Below, piece after piece: positions 56,194-64,000 of a stretch of DNA of 64,000 bases. Each line of letters opens with the position of its first letter. The first letter of the stretch is position 1. Under the pieces are notes generated by a model. It was not told the DNA's origin. It saw only the letters and a list, made by a program, of their open reading frames with translations, and ran no database searches. The DNA comes from Ochrobactrum vermis. Its GTDB lineage: Bacteria; Pseudomonadota; Alphaproteobacteria; Rhizobiales; Rhizobiaceae. The translations under genes and the position numbers were made by a program. The stretch spans positions 62,001 to 126,000 of the forward strand of contig NZ_PCOC01000001.1 in the NCBI RefSeq assembly GCF_002975205.1. The letters are read 5' to 3'.

Positions 56194-57027
56194 ATGACGC
56201 TTAATATTGTCGCAGCCTTTGTTGTCGTTGGTTTGCTCCTGTTGCTTTTGAAATGGCGCAAGACGGGATTCGTTTTGATCGGCCTAGCGGCGGTTCTTTA
56301 TGGTGCGATTGTTTCGGCAATTCTCCCCGACTATCTGATGAACCGCTTGCAATCGTCCTATTCATCGCAATTGCAAACGCCGCTTGAAGACAATACCGCC
56401 TTCATCGTCTTCGGCATGGGAACGCAGACTGTCCACGAACGCGGCCAGAAAGTGGTCGAACCGCTTGCTTTCTCCTATGGGCCGATTTTAGCGGCTGTCG
56501 CCATGAACCATCAGTGTGTCGAAAAGGGCTTTAGCTGCAAATTTATTACCAGCGGCGCCGATGTGGCCGGAACGGGCGTTTCCGAGGCTGCTTCGATCGC
56601 TCGACAGCTCGAAGGGGCCGGTATTGATCCGGCGTCCATCCTGCTTGACGAAAAGAGCCGCAACAGCTGGCAGAACTCCAAGAATACAGCCGCAATCCTG
56701 CGCGAGATCAAACCGGCGAAGGTCGTTCTGCTGCAGGCAGCGCCGATGATGAACCGCGATCTTCTTTATCTGGCGCATTTCGGCGTGACGCCCGAGCCGG
56801 TTGCTGCCGCCTATCTGACGGGATCCCATACGAATATGTCTTCGCCGGGCCTGTATTTTCTGGCGACAGATGTGGCGCTTCACGAGGAGATCGGCGTCCT
56901 GCGTTATGCGGTTTATAATTTCATGGGCTGGAACGAGCCGAAACAGCCTCCGCTCGAACTGGGGCAACCTGCGGTGAATACACCCGCAGCAACTGCGCCG
57001 TCTGCCGAGCCCGTGCCGGTACAGTAA
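56194..57027 (+). CDS. YdcF/ElyC-like DUF218 membrane protein
   Basis: A 277-aa protein with two N-terminal helices (about residues 4-20 and 25-45) and a periplasmic DUF218 domain: AFIVFGMGTQT, CKFITSGADV, EKSRNSWQNSKNTA and VVLLQAAPMMNRDLLYL. Relatives (SanA, ElyC, YdcF) act in envelope polysaccharide metabolism. The C-terminal tail is proline/alanine-rich. Confidence 0.85.
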   Translation: MTLNIVAAFVVVGLLLLLLKWRKTGFVLIGLAAVLYGAIVSAILPDYLMNRLQSSYSSQLQTPLEDNTAFIVFGMGTQTVHERGQKVVEPLAFSYGPILAAVAMNHQCVEKGFSCKFITSGADVAGTGVSEAASIARQLEGAGIDPASILLDEKSRNSWQNSKNTAAILREIKPAKVVLLQAAPMMNRDLLYLAHFGVTPEPVAAAYLTGSHTNMSSPGLYFLATDVALHEEIGVLRYAVYNFMGWNEPKQPPLELGQPAVNTPAATAPSAEPVPVQ

Positions 57028-57212
57028 GTGGGCGCAGTGAGTTAATGATGCTATCGCCGGCATGTTTCGACATGCCGGCTGAAAAAATATCCCCGATATC
57101 TCCCATAAAATGAGTAGATTTTTCGAAGTCGTTTCAAATAACGACCGGCTTGTGGCATCCTGTCTTCAAAGAGCTCTGATACTGTCTTGGCCAATGAAAC
57201 ATGGAGGCGGTC

Positions 57213-58241
57213 ATGAAGATATCGAGATTTTCGCTCACCTTGGCAGCATTGGTCGCTGCGGCTTCGCTGGCCGGAACCGTTCAGGCAAGCTTTGCCGATC
57301 AGACGCTTCTGAACGTATCCTACGATCCGACGCGTGAGCTCTACAAGGATTACAACGCCGCTTTTGCTGCCCACTGGAAGGCTGAAACCGGGGAAACTGT
57401 CACTATTCGCGCTTCCCATGGCGGGTCGGGCAAGCAGGCGCGTTCGGTGATCGACGGCATCAAGGCCGATGTGGTTACGCTGGCGCTTGAAAGCGATATC
57501 GATGCCATCGCCCAGCTTTCGGGCAAGATCGACAAGGATTGGCGCAAGCGCCTGCCCAACAATTCGGCTCCCTATACGTCAACCATCGTCTTCCTCGTGC
57601 GCAAGGGCAACCCCAAGGGCATCAAGGATTGGGGCGATCTGGTAAAGGACGGCGTCGAGGTCATCACACCGAACCCGAAGACGTCCGGCGGTGCGCGCTG
57701 GAATTATCTCGCGGCGTGGGCCTGGGCCCATAAGCAGTACGGTGGTGACGAGCAGAAGATCAAGGATTACATCGGCGAGCTGTTCCGTCACGTGCCTGTG
57801 CTCGATACAGGCGCACGCGGCTCGACCACCACTTTCGTGCAGCGTCAGCTCGGCGATGTGCTGCTAGCCTGGGAAAACGAAGCCTATCTTTCGGTCGCGG
57901 AATTTGGTGAGGATGCATTCGATATCGTCGTTCCGCCGCAGTCCATTCTGGCTGAACCACCGGTCGCCGTCGTGGACAAGAACGCCGAGGAAAATGGCAC
58001 CACCAAGCTGGCGCAGGCCTATCTCGAATATCTTTATTCTCCGGAAGGTCAGGCCCTTGCTGCCAAGCATTTCTACCGTCCGTCGAAACCTGATGTCATT
58101 CCTGCCGACAAGCAGCGCAAGTTCCCTGACTTGACGCTGGTGACGATCGATGATCCGATTTTCGGCGGATGGGCGAAAGCACAGCCCTATCATTTCGGCG
58201 ACGGAGGAACGTTCGACCAGATTTACAAGCCGGGAAAATAA
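57213..58241 (+). CDS. sbp: Sulfate ABC transporter substrate-binding protein
   Basis: A 342-aa periplasmic protein. A signal peptide ends about FADQ. The sulfate/thiosulfate-binding signatures [12 protein letters not shown] and [15 protein letters not shown] with ADVVTLAL are complete, as are [16 protein letters not shown] and FHVP-like later blocks. GGAGG precedes the ATG at 57213; a start four codons earlier would put the ribosome site inside the gene. It is the first gene of sbp-cysTWA. Confidence 0.95.
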   Translation: MKISRFSLTLAALVAAASLAGTVQASFADQTLLNVSYDPTRELYKDYNAAFAAHWKAETGETVTIRASHGGSGKQARSVIDGIKADVVTLALESDIDAIAQLSGKIDKDWRKRLPNNSAPYTSTIVFLVRKGNPKGIKDWGDLVKDGVEVITPNPKTSGGARWNYLAAWAWAHKQYGGDEQKIKDYIGELFRHVPVLDTGARGSTTTFVQRQLGDVLLAWENEAYLSVAEFGEDAFDIVVPPQSILAEPPVAVVDKNAEENGTTKLAQAYLEYLYSPEGQALAAKHFYRPSKPDVIPADKQRKFPDLTLVTIDDPIFGGWAKAQPYHFGDGGTFDQIYKPGK

Positions 58242-58297
58242 TCCGGAATTTGAAGGCAATCAGTAAAACAAATACTGAAGAGGGAACAAACCAGCGC

Positions 58298-59164
58298 ATG
58301 TCCTCGCTCCCTGCACGGGCCAGAGCAGGGTCGCACTTCAGAAAGCCGAGCGTCATTCCCGGTTTCGGGCTGACGTTCGGCTTCAGTGTTGCCTATCTGA
58401 CCCTTCTCATTCTCATTCCGCTTGCGGCATTGGTGCTGCGTTCCACCGAAGTCGGGTTTTCCGGTTTCTGGCGTCTCGTCACGGACGAGCGCACATTGAA
58501 AGCGCTTGAAACCAGCTTCGGCACCGCTTTCATCGCGGCGCTGGTCAATGTCGTCTTTGGCGTCATCCTTGCCTGGGTTCTGGTACGCTATCGGTTTCCG
58601 GGACGACGGTTCGTCGATGCGATCGTCGATATTCCTTTCGCGCTGCCGACTGCAGTGGCCGGTATTGCGCTCGCCGCAATCTATGCGCCGAATGGCTGGA
58701 TCGGCAGCCTGCTGGCTCCGTTCGGCATTCGCATCGCCTTTTCGCGGGCGGGCATCATTATCGCGCTGATCTTCATCGGCCTGCCCTTCGTGGTGCGCAC
58801 GGTCCAGCCGATCATGGAGGAAATCAGCCGGGAGGTCGAAGAGGCGGCGGCAACGCTTGGCGCATCCCGGTTCCAGACGATCTGGAGGGTGCTGCTGCCA
58901 AGCCTGCAGCCCGCCATTCTGACCGGCTTTGCGCTCGCTTTTGCGCGCGGCGTCGGCGAATATGGCTCGGTTATCTTCATCGCGGGCAATACGCCCTATG
59001 TCTCGGAAATTGCGCCGCTTCTGATCGTCATCAAGCTGGAGGAATATGATTATGCCGGGGCGACAGCGCTTGCCACTGTGATGCTGGCGCTTTCCTTCGC
59101 GATGCTGCTTTTCATCAATCTCATCCAGTCGTGGACACGGAGGAAATACGGTCATGGCGAATGA
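58298..59164 (+). CDS. cysT: Sulfate ABC transporter permease CysT
   Basis: A 288-aa permease with six transmembrane helices. PGFGLTFGFSVAYLTLLILI opens the membrane part, and EEAAATLGASRFQTIWRVLL is the EAA loop contacting CysA. AGAGGGA lies 12 bp before the ATG. It overlaps cysW by 11 bp. Confidence 0.94.
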   Translation: MSSLPARARAGSHFRKPSVIPGFGLTFGFSVAYLTLLILIPLAALVLRSTEVGFSGFWRLVTDERTLKALETSFGTAFIAALVNVVFGVILAWVLVRYRFPGRRFVDAIVDIPFALPTAVAGIALAAIYAPNGWIGSLLAPFGIRIAFSRAGIIIALIFIGLPFVVRTVQPIMEEISREVEEAAATLGASRFQTIWRVLLPSLQPAILTGFALAFARGVGEYGSVIFIAGNTPYVSEIAPLLIVIKLEEYDYAGATALATVMLALSFAMLLFINLIQSWTRRKYGHGE

Positions 59165-60032
59165 ACCTGTGTCTTCCGCTCCCCGTAACAGCCGAAGTGC
59201 TGTCACCGAAAGTCTGCCGACGCGGATTACGCTGATTGCTTTGGCGCTGGCCTTTCTGGCGCTGTTTCTCATCCTGCCGGTGATTGCGGTCTTCGTGGAA
59301 GCCTTCCGCAAGGGGGCGGGTGAGTATCTGGCGGCACTGGTCGAGCCGGATGCCTGGGCCGCGATAAGGCTTACGCTCATGGTTGCGGCCATCGCCGTGC
59401 CGCTCAATCTGGTCTTCGGCATCGCGGCGGCATGGGCCATCGCGAAGTTCGAATTCAAGGGCAAGGCCCTGCTGACAACGCTGATCGATCTGCCGTTTTC
59501 TGTGTCGCCGGTCATTTCAGGTCTTGTTTTCGTGCTGCTTTTCTCAAGTCACAGCCTGCTCGGGCCGTGGCTGTCGCGGCACGGTATCGAGATATTGTTC
59601 GCCGTTCCGGGCATCGTTCTGGCAACGGTGTTCGTCACGTTTCCCTTCGTCGCACGCGAACTGATCCCGCTGATGCAGGAACAGGGAACCGGCGATGAGG
59701 AAGCGGCGATTTCGCTCGGCGCCAATGGCTGGCAAGCCTTCCGCTATGTGACGCTGCCCAATATCAAATGGGGGCTGCTTTACGGCGTGCTGCTTTGCAA
59801 TGCGCGTGCAATGGGCGAGTTCGGCGCTGTTTCCGTTGTCTCTGGACACATTCGCGGTCTCACCAATACGATGCCGCTACATGTGGAAATTCTCTACAAC
59901 GAATATAATTTCGTCGGTGCATTTGCTGTGGCATCGCTCCTGGCCTTTCTGGCGCTCCTGACACTTGCCATCAAGACCGCATTAGAATTGCGCTATGGCG
60001 ATGAACTGGCCGGCAGCGGAAACGGGCACTAA
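59154..60032 (+). CDS. cysW: Sulfate ABC transporter permease CysW
   Basis: A 292-aa permease with six helices and the EAA loop EEAAISLGANGWQAFRYVTL. GGAGG, inside the end of cysT, precedes the ATG. It forms the channel with CysT. Confidence 0.94.
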   Translation: MANEPVSSAPRNSRSAVTESLPTRITLIALALAFLALFLILPVIAVFVEAFRKGAGEYLAALVEPDAWAAIRLTLMVAAIAVPLNLVFGIAAAWAIAKFEFKGKALLTTLIDLPFSVSPVISGLVFVLLFSSHSLLGPWLSRHGIEILFAVPGIVLATVFVTFPFVARELIPLMQEQGTGDEEAAISLGANGWQAFRYVTLPNIKWGLLYGVLLCNARAMGEFGAVSVVSGHIRGLTNTMPLHVEILYNEYNFVGAFAVASLLAFLALLTLAIKTALELRYGDELAGSGNGH

Positions 60033-60107
60033 CATTTGAGTAAACGGTTCGCCGCAAGGCGGCAGAAATAAAGCATGGCCGCGCGGCGGCAGGGGAAAGG
60101 ATTGGGA

Positions 60108-61184
60108 ATGGAAGTTCGTGTTGCCGGTGTGCGTAAGGAGTTCGCTCGCTTCCCGGCGTTGCATAATGTCTCGCTGGATATTCGTTCCGGCGAGCTGATC
60201 GCTTTGCTGGGGCCTTCCGGTTCTGGCAAGACCACGCTTTTGCGCCTGATTGCCGGGCTGGAAACCCCGACCGAGGGAACGATCTTCTTCGGCGACGAGG
60301 ATGCGTCTCAGAAGAGCGTCCAGGAGCGCAATGTCGGCTTCGTCTTCCAGCATTATGCGCTGTTCCGTCATATGACGGTGGCGGATAATATCGGCTTCGG
60401 TCTGAAGGTGCGTCCAAGCGCGACACGTCCGTCGAGTGACGATATTCGCAACCGCGCGCTGGAACTGCTTGATCTCGTCCAGCTGCAGGGACTGGAAAAG
60501 CGCTATCCGGCGCAGCTTTCCGGCGGTCAGCGCCAGCGCGTGGCGCTCGCCCGCGCCATGGCGATCGAACCGAAAGTCCTGCTTCTCGACGAACCTTTTG
60601 GTGCCCTCGATGCGCTGGTGCGCAAGGAACTGCGCCGCTGGCTGCGCGAAATTCACGACAAGACCGGCCACACGACCGTCTTCGTGACGCACGATCAGGA
60701 CGAGGCGCTGGAGCTTGCCGACCGTGTGGTGGTGATGAGCCAGGGCCGTATCGAGCAGGTCGGCACGCCGGACGAAGTCTATGACAATCCGAATTCCCCT
60801 GGCGTCTATGGCTTCATCGGTGAGTCCAGCGTGCTTCCGGTGCGGGTCGAAAAGGGCGAGATCTGGCTGGTGGATCGCAATATCGGCATCAGGGCCGAAG
60901 ATGAGGCGGATGGCGACGCGCAGCTCTTCTTCCGTCCGCACGACGTCGAATTGCTGGATGGTTGCGGTGGCTGCATCGCAGGGACAGTGGTGGCAAGTCG
61001 CCGTTCGGGCGGCAAGCGGCGCGTGGAACTGGAAGTCGGCGGCGCGCGCGAGAGGGTCGAGATCGAAATTCCAGCCGAACATCCGGCTGCGGAAAAAAGC
61101 CGTATCGCTTTTCGCCCGCGTTACTGGAAGCTTTTTCCGGCCACTGAAAACAGCCCGGAAACAGGTTCGCAATCTGGTTCCTGA
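60108..61184 (+). CDS. cysA: Sulfate ABC transporter ATP-binding protein CysA
   Basis: A 358-aa ATPase. Walker A is GPSGSGKTT near residue 35, the signature is [14 protein letters not shown] and Walker B is [13 protein letters not shown]-terminal TOBE-like regulatory domain (about 240-350) follows, with [10 protein letters not shown]. The length is typical. It ends the operon with a clear terminator 30 bp later. Confidence 0.95.
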   Translation: MEVRVAGVRKEFARFPALHNVSLDIRSGELIALLGPSGSGKTTLLRLIAGLETPTEGTIFFGDEDASQKSVQERNVGFVFQHYALFRHMTVADNIGFGLKVRPSATRPSSDDIRNRALELLDLVQLQGLEKRYPAQLSGGQRQRVALARAMAIEPKVLLLDEPFGALDALVRKELRRWLREIHDKTGHTTVFVTHDQDEALELADRVVVMSQGRIEQVGTPDEVYDNPNSPGVYGFIGESSVLPVRVEKGEIWLVDRNIGIRAEDEADGDAQLFFRPHDVELLDGCGGCIAGTVVASRRSGGKRRVELEVGGARERVEIEIPAEHPAAEKSRIAFRPRYWKLFPATENSPETGSQSGS

Positions 61185-61214
61185 TCGTCACTTTCCGGTG
61201 AAGCGAAATACGAG

Positions 61215-61259
61215 GCCCGGCAGACATGCGGTGATTCCCGCAAGCCTGCCGGGCTTTTC
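61215..61259 (+). terminator. Terminator of the sulfate transporter operon
   Basis: GCCCGGCAG pairs with CTGCCGGGC, with an inner TGCGG/CCGCA stem, followed by TTTT. The remainder of 61185-61580 is the AT-rich promoter region of the glucan synthase gene and holds no gene. Confidence 0.85.
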
Positions 61260-61580
61260 TGTATTGAAGGCCGTGATCCGGGTTGCGATGAAATTTTCCG
61301 GCACGTTACCTGCGGTAGTATTATTTTTATTTTCAATATGTTAGGGTTGCAGGAAACGGGGTGTTCCATAACGCAACATTAATGGGCGGAAAGAATTGTG
61401 CGTTGCGATTCAAACGGTTTGAAGATCAGCACATTGCGCCGTCGCATTTTGGCCAAATGCGGTCGACATTCAGGGAACCGATCACGGATACTGCCGTTTC
61501 CTTGAAATGAAAATTTGGAATAATGTCAGTATCCACCCGCCGCAGAAAACTCATTTCCTTCGGAAAGGCTGTTAAGGCAG

Positions 61581-64000
61581 ATGCCGGAATTGTCTTCTTC
61601 GCTCTCCAAATCAACCTCTACCGAGAATAAATCGCCGATGCCGCAATCTTCGATGGAACCCAAATCCAGCGAGCCCGATGCGTCGGGCCGGATTCCGCCT
61701 GAACAACCATCCCCGATCCGGGCCCTATACAAAACCGAGGAAGAGCTCGGCGCGCTTGCCGCTGCCGTAGCGCGCGGCGAAGACATTCCGCTGCCAGGCT
61801 ATATTGCCTTCCCGTTCGATCAGCGCCTGTCCGAGAACGGCAAGCTGATCCTGCATGCCTATCGCGCATCCGATGCCGCGTCGCGTGCGGGGGAAACCAT
61901 CACGCCAGCCGCTCAATGGCTGCTCGACAACCATTATCAGATCGACAAGAACGTGCAGCAGGCCCGTCGCGACCTGCCGCGCCGCTTCATCCGCCAGCTG
62001 CCGCTCTACAAGGCTCCGGTCGAAAAATATGAAGGTATGCCGCGCATCTTCGCGCTGGCCTGGCTTTATGTCGCTCATACGGACAGCAATTTCTCGCTGA
62101 AGACGCTGACGGCCATCGTCAAGGGTTTCCAGACTGTCGAACCGCTGAAGATCGGCGAATTGTGGGCGTTGCCGTCTGCGGTGCGCTATTTCCTGATCGA
62201 GAATGCACGCCGTCTGGCGCTGCGCGTTGATCGCGCGCGCATTATGCGCAATCTCGCCAATACGGCTGCCGACCGCATCGTGGTCGCTGCCGATGGAACC
62301 GAACTGGATTCGGTTCTGGCGCAATATGCCGATGCCGCCCGCGACAGCACGTTCGCGACCCACCTTCTTTATCGCCTGCGTTCCTCATCGACAGACACCA
62401 CGGCTGCCGCGAGCTGGCTGGAACGGATTCTGGAGCAGGAAGGCAGCAATCCGGAAGACGCCATCGTCGAGGAACATGCCCGCCAGTCCACCGGCGGCGT
62501 CACGATGGGCAACGTCATCCGCAGCCTGAAATCCATTGACGACGTGGACTGGGAAACCTGGTTCGAAACCGTCAACGAGGTCGATGCGATCCTGCGCGAC
62601 CACAGCGATTTCGAGCTGCTGGATTTCCGCTCCCGCAATGCCTATCGCGTGACCATCGAAAAGCTCGCCCGCTATTCGGACATGAGCGAAATCGATATCA
62701 CCTGGGCAGCGCTCAAGCTGGCCGAGGATGGTCATCGTGCGGAAAAGGCAGGCCATCCCGAGGCGGAAGGCAAGGGCGCGATCGCCTATTACCTTTCCGG
62801 AGAAGGCCGCGAGGAACTGGAGAAAGTTTGCGGCTACAAGGCACCCTTCGGCGTCAAGGCGCTGCGCTTCTATCGCGGCCTTGGACTGTTCGGTCTGTTC
62901 ATTCCAACCGCGATCTTCACGATCCTGATTCTGCTGCTCGTCAATTATTGCATGAGCCGCGCCGGTCTATCGACCGATCTGCGCACGCTGTTCACGCTTC
63001 TGGCCGTTTTCCCGGCAATGGATGCGTCCTATTCGCTGTTCAATGCGCTGGTGCCGTGGTTCGTCCAGCCGACACGGCTGATCGGTTTCGAATATAAGGA
63101 AGGCTTGCCCGCGGAAGCCTGCACGCTGGTTGCGGTGCCGACCTTCATCACCTCGCGTGATTCCATCGACGAGCAGATCCGCAATCTGGAAGTCCATTAT
63201 CTCACCAATCCGCGTGGTGAAATCTACTTTGCGCTGGTCAGCGACTGGACCGATGCGAAGCAGGAAATCACGCCTGCGGATATGGAAATCTATGAATATG
63301 CCCGCGAGGAAATCGCCAAGCTCAACGAGCACTATACCGGCGACGACCAGCCGCGCTTTTTCCTCCTGCACCGCCGCCGCCTGTTCAACGAGAAACAGAA
63401 TTGCTGGATGGGGTGGGAGCGCAAGCGCGGCAAGCTGCACGAGCTGAACCTGCTGCTGCGCGGCGATCAGGATACGAGTTTCTTTCCGGCGGACGAGCGC
63501 CTGCCGAAGGAAATCAAATATGTGATGACGCTGGACGCCGATACGCGTCTGACGCCGGAATCCGTCACGCATCTGGCCGGCAAGCTCAGCCATCCGCTGA
63601 ACCGTCCCGTCATCGATGACAAGACCGGCAAGGTCGTGCGTGGTTACGGTATTCTCCAGCCGCGCGTCACGCCGTCGCTCACCACTGGCGACGAGGCGTC
63701 GTTCCTGCAGCGCGTCTTCTCGGTCAATCGCGGTATCGACCCTTACGTCTTTGCGGTGTCCGACACCTATCAGGATCTGCTTGGCGAAGGCACCTTCACC
63801 GGCAAGGGGCTTTACGACATCGACGCTTTCGAGGCGGCGTTGAAGGGCCGAGTGCCGGAAAACACGCTTCTCAGCCACGATCTTCTTGAAGGCGGCTATG
63901 CGCGTGCGGCACTGGTCAGCGACGTCGAAGTGGTCGAGGATTATCCGACCGGCTACAATGTCGACGTGTCGCGCCACCATCGCTGGGCACGCGGCGACTG
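61581..64000 (+). CDS. cgs: Cyclic beta-1,2-glucan synthase, N-terminal part
   Basis: The first 806 codons of a very large gene; the 3' end lies beyond the window (the Brucella enzyme has over 2800 residues). It makes periplasmic cyclic beta-1,2-glucan from UDP-glucose. After a low-complexity N-terminus there are membrane helices at about residues 435-460 and 468-495, then a GT2/GT84 glycosyltransferase domain with MTLDADTRLTPESV (about 647-660), FTGKGLYDID, HDLLEGGYARAALVSDVEVV and RHHRWARGD. TAAGG lies shortly before the ATG. No frameshift is seen. Confidence 0.94.
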   Translation, partial: MPELSSSLSKSTSTENKSPMPQSSMEPKSSEPDASGRIPPEQPSPIRALYKTEEELGALAAAVARGEDIPLPGYIAFPFDQRLSENGKLILHAYRASDAASRAGETITPAAQWLLDNHYQIDKNVQQARRDLPRRFIRQLPLYKAPVEKYEGMPRIFALAWLYVAHTDSNFSLKTLTAIVKGFQTVEPLKIGELWALPSAVRYFLIENARRLALRVDRARIMRNLANTAADRIVVAADGTELDSVLAQYADAARDSTFATHLLYRLRSSSTDTTAAASWLERILEQEGSNPEDAIVEEHARQSTGGVTMGNVIRSLKSIDDVDWETWFETVNEVDAILRDHSDFELLDFRSRNAYRVTIEKLARYSDMSEIDITWAALKLAEDGHRAEKAGHPEAEGKGAIAYYLSGEGREELEKVCGYKAPFGVKALRFYRGLGLFGLFIPTAIFTILILLLVNYCMSRAGLSTDLRTLFTLLAVFPAMDASYSLFNALVPWFVQPTRLIGFEYKEGLPAEACTLVAVPTFITSRDSIDEQIRNLEVHYLTNPRGEIYFALVSDWTDAKQEITPADMEIYEYAREEIAKLNEHYTGDDQPRFFLLHRRRLFNEKQNCWMGWERKRGKLHELNLLLRGDQDTSFFPADERLPKEIKYVMTLDADTRLTPESVTHLAGKLSHPLNRPVIDDKTGKVVRGYGILQPRVTPSLTTGDEASFLQRVFSVNRGIDPYVFAVSDTYQDLLGEGTFTGKGLYDIDAFEAALKGRVPENTLLSHDLLEGGYARAALVSDVEVVEDYPTGYNVDVSRHHRWARGD

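Noticed and set aside
62967..63980. 337-codon open frame on the minus strand
   Set aside because: It is the complement of the cyclic glucan synthase coding region; the plus-strand frame has all the glycosyltransferase motifs.

Overview
The window is a 64 kb stretch of an alphaproteobacterial chromosome, most probably Brucella in the broad sense (Brucella/Ochrobactrum, order Hyphomicrobiales). The evidence is about 60% G+C coding DNA with rhizobial-type gene content: a frcBCAK fructose operon, an imuA-imuB-dnaE2 mutasome behind a GTTC-N7-GTTC SOS box, ccmABCDG, an IalB-family protein, DUF930, DUF2794 and a cyclic beta-1,2-glucan synthase, plus several copies of short palindromic repeats. There are no rRNA or tRNA genes, prophage, insertion sequence or CRISPR array that I can see. 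The placement is by recognition of protein families, not by a database search.

Layout, left to right. 1-5.2 kb: a small coupled Cys/His-rich gene pair behind an Irr-type iron box, a copper-handling pair (DUF2946 and a YcnI-PCu(A)C fusion), and a two-subunit GMC dehydrogenase with a Tat-exported small subunit. 5.2-9 kb: a glyoxalase, a ribbon-helix-helix protein, Mrp and phosphoglucomutase. 9.1-15.8 kb: an AraC regulator with DUF2000, then a divergent ROK regulator and frcBCAK. 15.8-19 kb: an FAH-family hydrolase, three tiny genes, a lipoprotein lytic transglycosylase and a hemolysin-III/PAQR protein. 19.2-24.8 kb: the SOS mutagenesis operon. 24.8-27.2 kb: repeats, a MarR pair, and a ParD-like/methionine aminopeptidase pair. 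27.2-35 kb: argG, a monooxygenase-like protein, a LysE exporter, rlmN, IalB, YkvA, an orphan protein, phhB, a low-molecular-weight phosphatase and thpR. 35.2-42.8 kb: esterase and YbbA/YbbP-like transporter, BAX inhibitor-1 family, GNAT, DUF2794, DUF1223. 43-49 kb: acnA and ccmABCDG. 49-53.3 kb: an AT-rich apparently acquired gene, ilvD, a receiver/J-domain pair and an Lrp-type sensor domain. 53.5-57 kb: diguanylate cyclase, DUF930, an MliC-like inhibitor, a YdcF-like protein. 57.2-61.2 kb: the sulfate ABC transporter sbp-cysTWA. 61.6 kb to the end: the 5' third of the cyclic glucan synthase gene.

Functional links. pgm supplies glucose-1-phosphate for UDP-glucose, the substrate of the cyclic glucan synthase at the other end. 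ccmABCDG exports and handles haem for c-type cytochromes. The Frc system imports fructose and related sugars under a ROK repressor whose likely operator, a perfect 11-bp inverted repeat touching a TTGACT -35 element, is visible in front of frcB. The most unusual points are the iron-box gene pair at the left edge, the compositionally foreign zinc-ligand protein at 49 kb, the two operator-like palindromes sharing the ATACGG half-site between marR and the ParD-like gene, and a family of small terminal-inverted-repeat elements, one copy of which carries a second hairpin inside it.
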